A stretch of 64,000 nt of DNA from Marinilabilia salmonicolor. GTDB taxonomy: Bacteria; Bacteroidota; Bacteroidia; Bacteroidales; Marinilabiliaceae. The stretch lies in NCBI RefSeq assembly GCF_003003035.1, contig NZ_PVTS01000003.1:274663-338662 (forward strand). The letters are read 5' to 3'. The notes under the pieces were generated by a model. The model saw only the letters and a program-made list of their open reading frames with translations, ran no database searches and was not told the origin of the DNA. This document shows, one piece after another, positions 53,817 through 63,084 of the stretch. A program made the translations under genes and the position numbers. The number at the start of each line of letters is the position of its first letter. Position 1 is the stretch's first letter.

Positions 53817-56303
53817 GTGAAGTTAAACCTTTCAAACATAAATCTTCCGGTTAAAGAAGTTGTTCCGGAAATTCAGAAACTACTGCAAAAAAGAAATTCT
53901 TTAATCGTAAGTGCCCCTCCGGGAGCGGGAAAAAGTACACTTTTACCGCTCGTTTTGATGCATGAAAGCTGGCTTCAGGAGAAAAAAATCATTATGCTGG
54001 AGCCCCGAAGATTGGCCGCTCGAACTATTGCCATGCGAATGGCCTCGATGTTAGGGGAAGAGGTAGGACAAACAGTTGGTTACAGAATTCGTTTCGACAA
54101 TAAAATCAGTAAATCCACCCGTATTGAGGTGGTTACAGAGGGGATTCTGACAAGAATGCTTCAGACTGATAATGCACTCGAAAATACCGGAATGGTCATT
54201 TTCGATGAATTTCACGAACGCAGCATTTTTGCTGATATAGCCCTGGTTCTCACACGCCAAAGCCAGGAGGTACTGCGTCCTGATTTACGGTTGATGGTTA
54301 TGTCGGCCACGCTAAATTTACCCCATCTTTCAGAAATGCTCGGAGCCCCTGTTGTGGAAAGCCGGGGACGGCAATATCCGGTTGAGATAACCCACACAGG
54401 AAACCGGGATATGATGGTTATTGCTGAGAATGTGGCAGCGATTGTTTCCCAGGCTGCAAAAAATGATAAAGGAGACATCCTGGCTTTCCTTCCCGGCGAA
54501 GGAGAAATACGAAAATGTGAAGAGATACTCAAAAAGAGCCTCGACAATATTTCCATTCACCCGCTTTACGGACAGTTACCTCCCAAAGCACAGCTGGCAG
54601 CCATTCTTCCAAATGCTCAGGGCAAACGAAAAGTTGTATTGACTACTTCTATTGCAGAAACCAGCCTGACCATCGAAGGGGTATCCATTGTGGTGGATTC
54701 CGGCTATGGACGTACCCTGCAATTCGACCCCGGAACGGGACTATCGCGACTGACCACCATAGAAATTACGCTTGATGCAGCCAATCAGAGAGCAGGACGG
54801 GCAGGACGGCTTGGCCCTGGAAAATGTTACCGACTTTGGACCCTGGCCGATGAACACCGAATGGAGGAACACCGGGTTCCGGAAATTGAAACTTCCGATT
54901 TGGCTTCAATGGTGCTCGACCTGGCAGTATGGGGAATAACCGATGTCTATTCTCTCAATTGGCCCACTCCCCCTCCCAAATCTCATGTGGATGAAGCTTT
55001 GGAAACACTTCATCAGCTGGAAGCGCTCGAAAACCATAAAATAACCTCACACGGAAAAGAGATGGCCACCCTCCCCTGCCATCCACGAATCGCCCACATG
55101 CTCCTTATGGCCAACACTTCAGGGCATCTTTCATTAGCAGCGGACCTGGCAGCCATACTGGAAGAACGCGACCCCATGTCCCGGGAAACAGGAATTGATA
55201 TCAATCTCAGGGTAGAAGAACTACGCCGTCAACGACGAGAGAAACGAAACAACAAAAGGTGGAACCAAATCATAAAAGTGGCAGAATCCTATCTCCGGAT
55301 GTTCGACCGCCAACCTGAGAACGACCCGTTTGACCCGTTTGATACCGGCCTTTTACTGGTTCATGCCTATCCCGAACGCATTGCATCGGCACGACCCGGA
55401 AACGAAGCTCGTTTTCAACTTTCTAATGGAAGCTATGCTCTCGCTTCACATAAAGATGATTTGGCTCACGAACCCTGGCTTTCAGTAGCCCACATGGATG
55501 CACGCCAGGGAATGGGTAAAATCTTTCTGGCTGCCCCTCTTAATCCGGCTGATCTGAAAACATTAATTAAAACCTCTGAAACCATCACCTGGGACACTCG
55601 TAAAGGAGGCCTGCTAGCCACCCGCGATTTACGAATTGGCAGTCTGGTGCTACAATCAAAACCACTTAACAATCCTGACCCCGAAGAAGTAATGAATGCC
55701 ATTTGCGAAGCCATCGCAAAAGAGGGTCAAAACTTATTGAATTTTAACGATGACGTGGCCCACTGGCAAAACCGAATAATCAGTCTAAGTAAGTGGCGCC
55801 CCGAAGAAAACTGGCCGGATGTAACCACATCTGCCCTCCTTCGAACCTGCAAAGAATGGCTATCCCCTTACTTAAACAACATCCGACGCAACGAAGACCT
55901 CAAAAAAATAGATTTACTTAATGCCCTGCATTATCATCTCTCCCCTGAAAAACAATCGGCTCTTGACCGTCTGGTTCCTCAACGAATAAAGGTTCCCAGC
56001 GGTTCGTTTATAAAAATAAGTTATCAACCTGATGGTTCGGCTCCCATTTTAGCAGTACGATTACAGGAAATGTTTGGAATGGCCGATACCCCTGCTGTTA
56101 ACGACGGTAAAACACCTGTACTTCTGCATTTACTCTCGCCCGGATTTAAACCGGTTCAGGTTACCTCTGACCTTCGTAGTTTCTGGAACAATACCTATTA
56201 TGAAGTAAAAAAGGAATTGAAAAACCGTTATCCCAAACATGTATGGCCGGAAGACCCTTGGAAAGAAGAAGCAATAAGAGGAACAAAAAGAAAGGGAAAA
56301 TAA
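53817..56303 (+). CDS. hrpB: ATP-dependent RNA helicase HrpB
   Basis: Translation likely begins with the GTG at 53817, because the product lines up with the usual N terminus (KLNLSNINLPVKEVVPEIQ) and the only ATG nearby (53803) is out of frame and closes after five codons. The 828-residue DEAH-type helicase has Walker A VSAPPGAGKSTLLPL (about 33-47), DEFHER motif (about 127-132), SAT in MSATLN, and QRAGRAGRLGPG, then the HrpB-specific C-terminal domain with QRIKVPSG and VQVTSDLRSFW. Substrate RNA is not known; E. coli hrpB is non-essential. Confidence 0.94.
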   Translation: MKLNLSNINLPVKEVVPEIQKLLQKRNSLIVSAPPGAGKSTLLPLVLMHESWLQEKKIIMLEPRRLAARTIAMRMASMLGEEVGQTVGYRIRFDNKISKSTRIEVVTEGILTRMLQTDNALENTGMVIFDEFHERSIFADIALVLTRQSQEVLRPDLRLMVMSATLNLPHLSEMLGAPVVESRGRQYPVEITHTGNRDMMVIAENVAAIVSQAAKNDKGDILAFLPGEGEIRKCEEILKKSLDNISIHPLYGQLPPKAQLAAILPNAQGKRKVVLTTSIAETSLTIEGVSIVVDSGYGRTLQFDPGTGLSRLTTIEITLDAANQRAGRAGRLGPGKCYRLWTLADEHRMEEHRVPEIETSDLASMVLDLAVWGITDVYSLNWPTPPPKSHVDEALETLHQLEALENHKITSHGKEMATLPCHPRIAHMLLMANTSGHLSLAADLAAILEERDPMSRETGIDINLRVEELRRQRREKRNNKRWNQIIKVAESYLRMFDRQPENDPFDPFDTGLLLVHAYPERIASARPGNEARFQLSNGSYALASHKDDLAHEPWLSVAHMDARQGMGKIFLAAPLNPADLKTLIKTSETITWDTRKGGLLATRDLRIGSLVLQSKPLNNPDPEEVMNAICEAIAKEGQNLLNFNDDVAHWQNRIISLSKWRPEENWPDVTTSALLRTCKEWLSPYLNNIRRNEDLKKIDLLNALHYHLSPEKQSALDRLVPQRIKVPSGSFIKISYQPDGSAPILAVRLQEMFGMADTPAVNDGKTPVLLHLLSPGFKPVQVTSDLRSFWNNTYYEVKKELKNRYPKHVWPEDPWKEEAIRGTKRKGK

Positions 56304-56388
56304 CCAGTATCAGAAAACCCAAAGAGTTTTTAAACAGATTCGGTCTTCAACCTGTTTATAGTACATAATTAATTGTTATAAAATAAGT

Positions 56389-57420
56389 ATGGAACTAGGT
56401 ATAGGCATGTTTGGAGACCTCACATTGGATGGGGAAAACAATAAATTTCAGTCACCCAAAGAGCGTTTAAGTGAAATGCAGGAACAGGTAAAACTGGCCG
56501 AGGAGGTCGGTTTGGACAGTTTCGTTCTGGGTGAACACCACCGACCCGATTATGCGGTATCCTCAACCGAAATTGTTTTAGCTGCTTTGGCATCAGTTAC
56601 AAATAATATTAAACTGGCCAGTGGGGTTACCGTGCTAAGTTCTGCCGATCCCGTCAAAGTCTATCAGGACTACGTGACACTTGATTTGATTTCGAACAAT
56701 CGGGCCGAAATAATTGCCGGACGAGGCAGTTTTACAGAATCATTTCCGCTTTTCGGATATGATCTGAAAGATTACAACGAACTCTATGAAGAAAAACTGA
56801 ATTTATTGCTTAAACTTAACAATGAAGATACCATCACCTGGCAGGGAAAATTCAGACCTTCACTAAATGAGCAAACCGTTTATCCCCGACCCGAAAGAAA
56901 ACTCCCGATCTGGATTGCCGTAGGTGGAACTCCCCAATCTGTTGAACGCGCAGCCCGACTGGGTTTACCCATTATGTTTGCAATCATAGGCGGAATGCCC
57001 CGTCAATTTAAGCCGCTGGTGGAATTTTACAAAGAACAATATCTGGAACATGGTCACGACATCAATAAAATGCAAATAGGCGTGCACTCCCATACTTTTG
57101 TATGTAATTCACTGGAAGAGTTGCTTGATAATTATTATCCCGGATATGCTGCTCAAATGGACCGAATTGGGGCAACAAGAGGTTGGCTGCCTTATTCCAA
57201 ACAACAATTTTTGCATGGATTAAGTCCGGATGGCGCACTATATATGGGAGACCCCTCAGAAGTGACCGACAAAATACTTGAAACCATTGAAATGTTTGGT
57301 CTCACCAGATACATTGCTCATGTGGATGTAGGAGGCCCCACGCATAAACAGCTGATGAAAACCATCGAAATGTTCGGAGAAAAAGTTGTTCCACAAATAA
57401 GAAAGGCGATGGAGGTTTAA
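56389..57420 (+). CDS. Luciferase-like (LLM class) flavin-dependent oxidoreductase
   Basis: The 343-residue protein has the bacterial luciferase-like TIM barrel: LGIGMFGDLTLDG, GLDSFVLGEHHRPDYAVSS near residues 38-56, VSVLSSADPVKVYQDYVTLDLIS-type segment near 82-105 and the RAEIIAGRGSFTESFPLFGYD motif. It uses reduced FMN; the substrate cannot be inferred. It stands alone on the + strand. Confidence 0.9.
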   Translation: MELGIGMFGDLTLDGENNKFQSPKERLSEMQEQVKLAEEVGLDSFVLGEHHRPDYAVSSTEIVLAALASVTNNIKLASGVTVLSSADPVKVYQDYVTLDLISNNRAEIIAGRGSFTESFPLFGYDLKDYNELYEEKLNLLLKLNNEDTITWQGKFRPSLNEQTVYPRPERKLPIWIAVGGTPQSVERAARLGLPIMFAIIGGMPRQFKPLVEFYKEQYLEHGHDINKMQIGVHSHTFVCNSLEELLDNYYPGYAAQMDRIGATRGWLPYSKQQFLHGLSPDGALYMGDPSEVTDKILETIEMFGLTRYIAHVDVGGPTHKQLMKTIEMFGEKVVPQIRKAMEV

Positions 57421-57432
57421 CTGATTACTTGT

Positions 57433-58314
57433 CTAATTTTTCAACGGTTTTATTCCATCAATAGAATCCACATGAATGGTGACTTCTATCGCATATTCCT
57501 TCTCTATCCGTAGTTCATATTCACTGGCTATTTCATGAGCTTTAGAGAGGCTGTATATTCCCGGCAAACTGATGTGAAAAACCAACTCAGAATGATGTCC
57601 GTAATGATGCATTTTGAAACTATGCGGATCCAGAAAGACATTTCCGTTAATAGTCTCCCCCAACTCCACTATTCTCTGCTCCATTTCCGGTTCAATATTT
57701 TCTCCAAGCAAAATGCTTATGGTTTCGCGCATGATGGTGTAAGTGGTATAGAAAATCATTAGGGAAACCAAAATTCCCAAAACACTATCGGCCCACCAAA
57801 ACCGGCCTCCTGCAAAAATACCCACTAAAATTACAATACTTGAAATGGCATCAGACCGGTGATGCCAACCGTCAGCCTTGAGGGAATTGGATTTAATTTT
57901 TTTCCCGATGATAATGGAATAGCGGGCCATAATTTCCTTTATCACTACAGAAGCAACGGTAACCCAGATGGCTACAGGACCATAATTAAAATCAGCACGT
58001 TCTTTAAATTTCAGGATAGATTCGCCCAAAAAATTAAACCCCACAATAGCCAGTAAAATACCTACCACCAGAGATGCAATTAATTCGGCACGACCATGAC
58101 CGAAAGGATGTTTTTTATCGGCAGGAATATTTGAAACTTTAAGCCCAAATAAAACGGCCAGTGAAGAAACTGAATCTGACAAAGTATGCCAGGAATCCGC
58201 TAAAAGTGCCACAGAATTAGAAACAATTCCAGCCCAATATTTAATGCCGAATAATCCGATATTCAAAAATATAGAAAGCCAGGTGGCCACCACTCCGGAT
58301 TTTGATTTTTCCAT
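57433..58314 (-). CDS. Cation diffusion facilitator (CDF) metal transporter
   Basis: The 293-residue protein has six membrane segments (from about residue 8 to 205) and the metal-binding motifs LADSWHTLSDSVSS (about 40) and GWHHRSDAISS (about 148), then a cytoplasmic ferredoxin-like domain (about 210-290) with FLDPHSFKMHHYGHHSELVFHI. Asp/His site composition fits Zn/Mn/Fe export. The rhodanese gene lies 6 bases upstream, so both share a transcript. Confidence 0.93.
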   Translation of the reverse strand: MEKSKSGVVATWLSIFLNIGLFGIKYWAGIVSNSVALLADSWHTLSDSVSSLAVLFGLKVSNIPADKKHPFGHGRAELIASLVVGILLAIVGFNFLGESILKFKERADFNYGPVAIWVTVASVVIKEIMARYSIIIGKKIKSNSLKADGWHHRSDAISSIVILVGIFAGGRFWWADSVLGILVSLMIFYTTYTIMRETISILLGENIEPEMEQRIVELGETINGNVFLDPHSFKMHHYGHHSELVFHISLPGIYSLSKAHEIASEYELRIEKEYAIEVTIHVDSIDGIKPLKN

Positions 58315-58320
58315 AATTTA

Positions 58321-58701
58321 TTAATATATGTCGCTATCATCAACGGGAAATCCTTTATCTTTCCAATCTTTGAACCCTCGTTTTAAATGATACACATTCA
58401 AAAAACCCTCCTTCTCCAATATTGTAAGAACTTTTTTGGAACGATTTCCATAAGTACAGTAAACCAAAACAAGTAGTTCTTTAGGGTAACCGGAAATAAG
58501 CTTTAGTAAAACTTCCTTTTCCCCTGCATATAAAGCACCTGGAATACGCTCACTGGAAAACTCTTCATATATTCGTACATCCAAAACAACCACCTGTTCA
58601 GCACTGTCCTTAAAAGCAAAAAAATCCTCAGCTGCTAAATTCTTCTGAGAAAAAGCAACTGAACCTGTCAATAAAAATAGCAAAAGAATTTGCTTACGCA
58701 T
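58321..58701 (-). CDS. Secreted single-domain rhodanese
   Basis: Start at 58701 (MRKQILLLFLLTGSVAF) gives a clear signal peptide; one further ATG lies nine bases upstream. The 126-residue protein is one rhodanese domain with the active-site loop CTYGNRS (Cys near residue 79). It moves sulfur from thiosulfate-like donors in the periplasm. Its tight coupling to a CDF exporter suggests joint metal or sulfide handling, but this is inference. Confidence 0.88.
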   Translation of the reverse strand: MRKQILLLFLLTGSVAFSQKNLAAEDFFAFKDSAEQVVVLDVRIYEEFSSERIPGALYAGEKEVLLKLISGYPKELLVLVYCTYGNRSKKVLTILEKEGFLNVYHLKRGFKDWKDKGFPVDDSDIY

Positions 58702-58745
58702 AAAAACCATTTATTTAATGCCTGAAAGAAAACTAAGAATTTTCA

Positions 58746-58868
58746 GTCTTTGACAAAATAGCGCCAAATGCAAGGCTTTCGAAGTTTTTGAAATCAAGGA
58801 GTTTACTTTTCGAAAATGACTGTTTCAAAAACGAGAATAACGCAGTAGTTGGGGTTTGTTGCAAAGAC
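58746..58868. repeat. 123-bp MITE-like palindromic element between the rhodanese and hemW genes
   Basis: Ends GTCTTTG and CAAAGAC; the interior aligns with the full element at 32626-32748 (GGCTT-CGAAGT, GGAGTTTACTT, TCG-AAATGA, TAACGCAGTA in order) with many substitutions. It lies exactly between rhodanese and hemW. Confidence 0.75.
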
Positions 58869-58899
58869 TATTTACCAGCACAAAGAAAAGGGTTAACCA

Positions 58900-60024
58900 T
58901 CATACTTCAAACAGATCTTCAATAATTCCATCAATTAAGAACCATCCTTTCCTTGTTCCAAATATCCTTCCACACTCTTGTTGCAATAATCCCCGTTCTG
59001 TCCATTTTTGGATATTATTCTCAAACTGGGACATCAAACCGAAATGATTGGCTTTCAAATCCTCAAGATCAATTCCTTTTCGGGTACGTAATCCCAACAT
59101 CAGGCACTCATTAAAACGATCATTTTCTGTCAATATTTCATTTGAAACACCACTTTGATATCCCGATTCAAGGTATTGATGCAGATCAGATTTGTTCCAA
59201 AAACGCCGGATTCCGTCAAATGAATGAGCTCCGGGCCCTGCACCCAGGTAAGATTTACCTGTCCAGTAGGAGGTATTGTGTCTGGAATATAGTCCATCTC
59301 TGCAAAAATTTGAAATTTCATAATGTTCAAAACCCAGTTTTTCAGCTTCATCATGAAGCATCCAAAAAAGTTGTTCGCTTTGTTCCTCTTCAATTTCAGA
59401 GAGTTTTTTCCGTTTTTTATCACGTCCAAACTGTGTATTGGGTTCGATGGTTAAGTGATAGGCGGACAAATGTTTCAACGGATATTGATTCATAACAATC
59501 AGATTTTGCAGAAACTTTTCCTGATCAGACCAGGGCAAACCATAAATCAAATCAATACCCACATTTTCAAAACCGGCAGCAAACGTCTGTTCAATAACAT
59601 TTCTACTTTGAATGGAATTATGTCTGCGACCCATTTTCTTCAAATCTTCATCAAAGAAACTTTGAATACCCAGACTAATTCTGTTAAAACCTAAACTTCT
59701 TAAACCTGACAAATATTCAGCATCCAGATCGTCCGGATTGACTTCAATTGTAAATTCGGTATCATCTGCCAAAGAATATTCTTTTCGGATAACATTTAAA
59801 ACCTCCTCCAATTGTTCAACAGCCAAAAGACTGGGTGTACCTCCTCCAAAATAAACGGAGTGTATTACTTTTTCTGATTTCGAAAAAAAATCTGATCGCT
59901 CTTCCAACTCTTTCAAAAGCTGGCCCAAAAATTGATTTCTATATTGAACCTTTGTACTTTTAAAAAAATCACAATAATGACACCTGGTTTTACAAAATGG
60001 AACATGTATATAAATTCCCGCCAT
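58900..60024 (-). CDS. hemW: Radical SAM heme chaperone HemW
   Basis: I choose the ATG at 60024 since the family begins MAGIYIHVPFCKTRCHYC; an in-frame ATG 48 bases upstream adds non-family residues. The 374-residue protein binds the radical SAM cluster through CKTRCHYCDF (about residues 11-20), has GGGTPSLL and the HemW signature HNTSYWTGKSYLGAG (about 233-247), and a C-terminal HemN_C domain. It is thought to carry heme to respiratory enzymes. Older annotations call it coproporphyrinogen oxidase. Confidence 0.92.
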   Translation of the reverse strand: MAGIYIHVPFCKTRCHYCDFFKSTKVQYRNQFLGQLLKELEERSDFFSKSEKVIHSVYFGGGTPSLLAVEQLEEVLNVIRKEYSLADDTEFTIEVNPDDLDAEYLSGLRSLGFNRISLGIQSFFDEDLKKMGRRHNSIQSRNVIEQTFAAGFENVGIDLIYGLPWSDQEKFLQNLIVMNQYPLKHLSAYHLTIEPNTQFGRDKKRKKLSEIEEEQSEQLFWMLHDEAEKLGFEHYEISNFCRDGLYSRHNTSYWTGKSYLGAGPGAHSFDGIRRFWNKSDLHQYLESGYQSGVSNEILTENDRFNECLMLGLRTRKGIDLEDLKANHFGLMSQFENNIQKWTERGLLQQECGRIFGTRKGWFLIDGIIEDLFEV

Positions 60025-60081
60025 AAAATAAAAAATTAAATCAACACCAAAATCATCTCTAAGCCGCGCCATTACTGAAAA

Positions 60082-60097
60082 TGTTCCACGTGAAACA
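60082..60097. other. parS: parS site (ParB binding)
   Basis: TGTTCCACGTGAAACA is a perfect 16-bp palindromic parS sequence of the type conserved from Bacillus to Bacteroidota. It lies between hemW and the VanZ-like gene. parS sites cluster near the replication origin. Confidence 0.9.
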
Positions 60098-60112
60098 TTT
60101 TAAACCAGAGGT

Positions 60113-60142
60113 TTATCAACAACAATCAACCACTTATCAATA
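60113..60142. promoter_or_regulatory. Two DnaA-box-like 9-mers near parS
   Basis: TTATCAACA (60113-60121) and TTATCAATA (60134-60142) differ from the TTATCCACA consensus by one and two bases. Another TTATCAACA lies at 60229-60237 within the VanZ-like gene. Confidence 0.45.
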
Positions 60143-60147
60143 ACTTT

Positions 60148-60567
60148 ATGAACATAAATAAAACAACACAACTACTTATTAATTACAAATTTACATTAAT
60201 AATTGTAGGAATTATCTTCTTTCTTAGCTTATCAACATCGGAAAGTATCAACAAAGTATGGTTTCTGGATTTTCCACATTCCGACAAAATAGCTCACATG
60301 GGTATGTACGGATTCCTCACCCTGGTTTACCTAATGGAACGAACAGCTTTTCTCAGACGCTATCAGGCAACCCGAAAAACACGTTGGTATTTTGTCTGGT
60401 GGATTGTACTTATCGGAGCTATTCTGGAATTTATCCAACCATTGATGGCCGGACGTGAAAAAGAGTTTTTTGATTTTATTGCCAACACCTCAGGAATTGT
60501 GATGGCTTATATAGTATTCTTTCTGATTAAAAAGTACTACAGTTTTAATAATACATTTTCGTCATGA
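60148..60567 (+). CDS. VanZ-like membrane protein
   Basis: The 139-residue protein has four membrane segments (about 14-31, 46-65, 82-100, 111-131) and the VanZ pattern: DFPHSDKIAHMGMYGFLTLVY, then ILEFIQPLMAGREKEFFDFIANTSGI. VanZ family members occur in teicoplanin-resistance clusters, but most, as here, stand alone and have unknown roles. It overlaps the convergent Rrf2 gene by 31 bases. Confidence 0.88.
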   Translation: MNINKTTQLLINYKFTLIIVGIIFFLSLSTSESINKVWFLDFPHSDKIAHMGMYGFLTLVYLMERTAFLRRYQATRKTRWYFVWWIVLIGAILEFIQPLMAGREKEFFDFIANTSGIVMAYIVFFLIKKYYSFNNTFSS

Positions 60568-60983
60568 CCCATTCGCTCAATAATTCCTCCAATCGTCTCA
60601 CTGCTGAAATAATCTACTACTTCCTTACGTACTTTACTGTATCTGTCATGAACAGGACAACGTTCCGCTTTTCCCGACGAACTGTGACACAATCCGGTCC
60701 CTATCAGGCACGATTCAAAAACAGAAGGACCATCTATAATCTCCACTATGTCCAGTAAAGTTATTTCTTCAGCTTTTTTGGCAAGAAAAAATCCTCCTGT
60801 AGGGCCTTTAAAACTATTCAACAGTCCCTTTCGAACAAATATCTGCAGTATTTTACTTAAAAATTGCATGGGAATTCCCAATTCTGAGGCGATAACCCGG
60901 GCGTTGGCGCGGTTATCTTCACTCCCTTTTAAACCAATAAAAATGATTGCTCTAACAGCGTACTTACAAGTTGTTGACAGCAT
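60537..60983 (-). CDS. Rrf2-family transcriptional regulator
   Basis: The 148-residue protein has an N-terminal winged helix (MLSTTCKYAVRAIIFIG … NARVIASELGIPMQFLSKILQIFVRKGLLNSF) and then three cysteines in ESCLIGTGLC and ERCPVHD (about 95-115) that could bind an iron-sulfur cluster, as in IscR or NsrR. It likely senses Fe-S or NO status; targets are not visible. It overlaps the end of the VanZ-like gene tail to tail and lies 32 bases downstream of rpiB on the same strand. Confidence 0.92.
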   Translation of the reverse strand: MLSTTCKYAVRAIIFIGLKGSEDNRANARVIASELGIPMQFLSKILQIFVRKGLLNSFKGPTGGFFLAKKAEEITLLDIVEIIDGPSVFESCLIGTGLCHSSSGKAERCPVHDRYSKVRKEVVDYFSSETIGGIIERMGHDENVLLKL

Positions 60984-61015
60984 AATAATGAAAAAATTAT
61001 TTCTACTCTTTAAAA

Positions 61016-61456
61016 TTATTTTACCGGAATTTTCTCCACCCTTCGTTTATGTCTTCCACCTTCAAAACCGGTAGTGAAAAAAGCATTAACAATTTTCAAT
61101 GCTTCCTGCTGCTTAAGAAATCGTCCGGGCAATGCACAAATATTAGCATTATTGTGTAATCGCGCCAAATAAGCTATTTCAGTGTTCCAACATACTGCAG
61201 ACCTGATACCCTGGTGCTTATTAACAGTCATATTGATCCCGTTTCCACTTCCGCAAATGGCAATGGCAACTTCACAATCACCATTTTCAACAGCATTTGC
61301 CAATGGATGAGCATAATCGGGATAATCGGTACTGTCATCAGAATTGGTTCCTAAATCCAATACTTCAATTCCTTTCTTCAACATTTCCTCCTTCAAAAAC
61401 GTTTTCAGAGTGAAACCTGCATGATCTGAACCTATGGCTATTTTTTTGAAAAGCAT
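61016..61456 (-). CDS. rpiB: Ribose-5-phosphate isomerase B
   Basis: The 146-residue protein interconverts ribulose 5-phosphate and ribose 5-phosphate. It has the start IAIGSDHAGFTLK, the VEDGTN-like LDLGTNSDDSTDYPDYAHPLA, the active-site CGSGNGINM (about 70-78, Cys general base) and LPGRFLKQQEALKIV. Length is standard. Transcribed away from the gene-free region that may be the origin, followed by the Rrf2 gene. Confidence 0.95.
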   Translation of the reverse strand: MLFKKIAIGSDHAGFTLKTFLKEEMLKKGIEVLDLGTNSDDSTDYPDYAHPLANAVENGDCEVAIAICGSGNGINMTVNKHQGIRSAVCWNTEIAYLARLHNNANICALPGRFLKQQEALKIVNAFFTTGFEGGRHKRRVEKIPVK

Positions 61457-61885
61457 ATATTTTTATTTTCAAAGATAATAAATTCTGCGGCTTTCATATT
61501 CGTTTAACAACCTGTTGACAATTGGTTAATATTTACCAACAACTTATGAAAACATTTTATAGGAAATATCGGAAAAATTTTCATACATCACCAAATATAG
61601 CCATGTCAAATAAGTTAACTGTTCTTTCTGATTTTCTTTTTAACAGTTTTCACACCCGTATTAAACAATTGCCAATGATTAATTATTAAATTTGCATTTA
61701 CTTAACCGTTGTTGATAACATCAACTATATAATTGAAGTTTAATTTTTTAAGTGGTCTTATAAGTCGTTGATAAAGCAAGCTTAAATAGTCATTTCAATA
61801 CAAAACAATGGTATTGAAATATTTTTTTAAACATTATCAACAGCCTTATAACATCACCATATTATATTTATAAATCTTTATAATA
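61457..61885. other. Gene-free AT-rich 429 bp, candidate replication origin
   Basis: No ORF is convincing. TTATCAACA-type boxes occur at 61710-61718 (inverted), 61767-61775 (inverted, CGTTGATAA) and 61834-61842, close to the parS region at 60.1 kb. Very AT-rich runs lie at 61803-61840 and 61858-61885. The base skew of coding strands changes sign across this stretch. Together this fits oriC, but no box has the exact TTATCCACA consensus. Confidence 0.55.
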
Positions 61886-62884
61886 ATGAATATTAAGAGT
61901 GAATGGTTGAAAAAAGGATTTGTTGACGAAACAATTCCTGCCGGTGTGGACTTGGTTGAAGCTGTGAACAAGCTTAAAAAGGAGAAGAATGCACTGCTGA
62001 TGGCTCATTATTATCAGAAAAATGAAATACAGGATACCGCTGATTTTGTAGGTGACAGCCTGGCCCTTGCCTGGGAGGCTTCTCAAACAAATGCGGATAT
62101 AATTTTACTTTCCGGGGTTTTGTTTATGGGAGAAACAGCCAAAATTTTATCTCCTGAAAAGAAGGTGCTGATTCCTGATTTTAATGCAGGGTGCTCGCTC
62201 GCTGACAGCTGCCCTGCTGATGCTTTTGAAGATTTTATTAAAAAGCACCCCGGACACATCGTGGTTACTTATGTTAATACCACTGCCGATGTTAAGGCTT
62301 TATCCGACATCGTTGTAACCTCTACCAATGCTGTAAAGATAATTAATAGTATTCCTAAGGATAAGAATATTATTTTTGGTCCTGATCGTAACTTGGGTAA
62401 CTATCTGCAAAGTGTTTCAGGTCGCGAAATGGTTATCTGGGACGGAGCTTGTCATGTTCATGAAAAATTTTCTGTAAAGAAAATTGTTGATTTGAAGAAG
62501 GAACATCCCAATGCGGAGGTTATTGCCCATCCGGAATGTAAAAAACCTGTTCTTACCATTTCTGATTTCATTGGCAGTACTGCCAGTTTATTGAAATATA
62601 CCCAAACCTCTGCTTCCAATGAATTTATAGTGGCTACAGAGTCCGGCGTTTTGCATCAAATGCAGTTGGCTTCAAAAGGTAAAACTTTTATTCCAGCACC
62701 CCCCTCCGACTCCACCTGTGGTTGTAACGATTGTGAATTTATGCGCCTTAATACACTGGAAAAGATCTATTTAACATTGAAATATGAATATCCGGAGGTT
62801 AATGTGGAAGAGGGTGTTCGGGTAAAAGCCATTAAACCCATTGAAAAAATGTTTGAATTATCTGGGGACTTACTTAAAAAATAG
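61886..62884 (+). CDS. nadA: Quinolinate synthase
   Basis: NadA condenses iminoaspartate with dihydroxyacetone phosphate to quinolinate for NAD synthesis, using a 4Fe-4S cluster. The 332-residue protein has LMAHYYQKNEIQDTADFVGDS (positions about 40-60), the cluster cysteines in AGCSLADSC, the GACHVHEKF segment and CGCNDCEFM near residue 285. Its codons are T/G-rich, unlike the A/C-rich codons of + strand genes further left. No nadB is present in the window. Confidence 0.96.
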   Translation: MNIKSEWLKKGFVDETIPAGVDLVEAVNKLKKEKNALLMAHYYQKNEIQDTADFVGDSLALAWEASQTNADIILLSGVLFMGETAKILSPEKKVLIPDFNAGCSLADSCPADAFEDFIKKHPGHIVVTYVNTTADVKALSDIVVTSTNAVKIINSIPKDKNIIFGPDRNLGNYLQSVSGREMVIWDGACHVHEKFSVKKIVDLKKEHPNAEVIAHPECKKPVLTISDFIGSTASLLKYTQTSASNEFIVATESGVLHQMQLASKGKTFIPAPPSDSTCGCNDCEFMRLNTLEKIYLTLKYEYPEVNVEEGVRVKAIKPIEKMFELSGDLLKK

Positions 62885-63084
62885 GACTTTATGTTTTAAG
62901 GCAATTTGAACACGTTGTTTTTGTGATTTTTGTTTGTTTAATTTCCTATTTAATTTTTTACCTTTATCGATTAGGAATTTTCAATCACTTTTCGGCTTTA
63001 ATCAAAAATATACTGATTTACAGGTCTTTAAATAATTTGTGATTTGATATTATTTCTTTAAAAAATCGTTTAAAGGGATTATCC

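Noticed and set aside
53803..53820. ATG at 53803 as start of hrpB
   Set aside because: That frame closes after MERKA; the helicase frame starts at the GTG at 53817.
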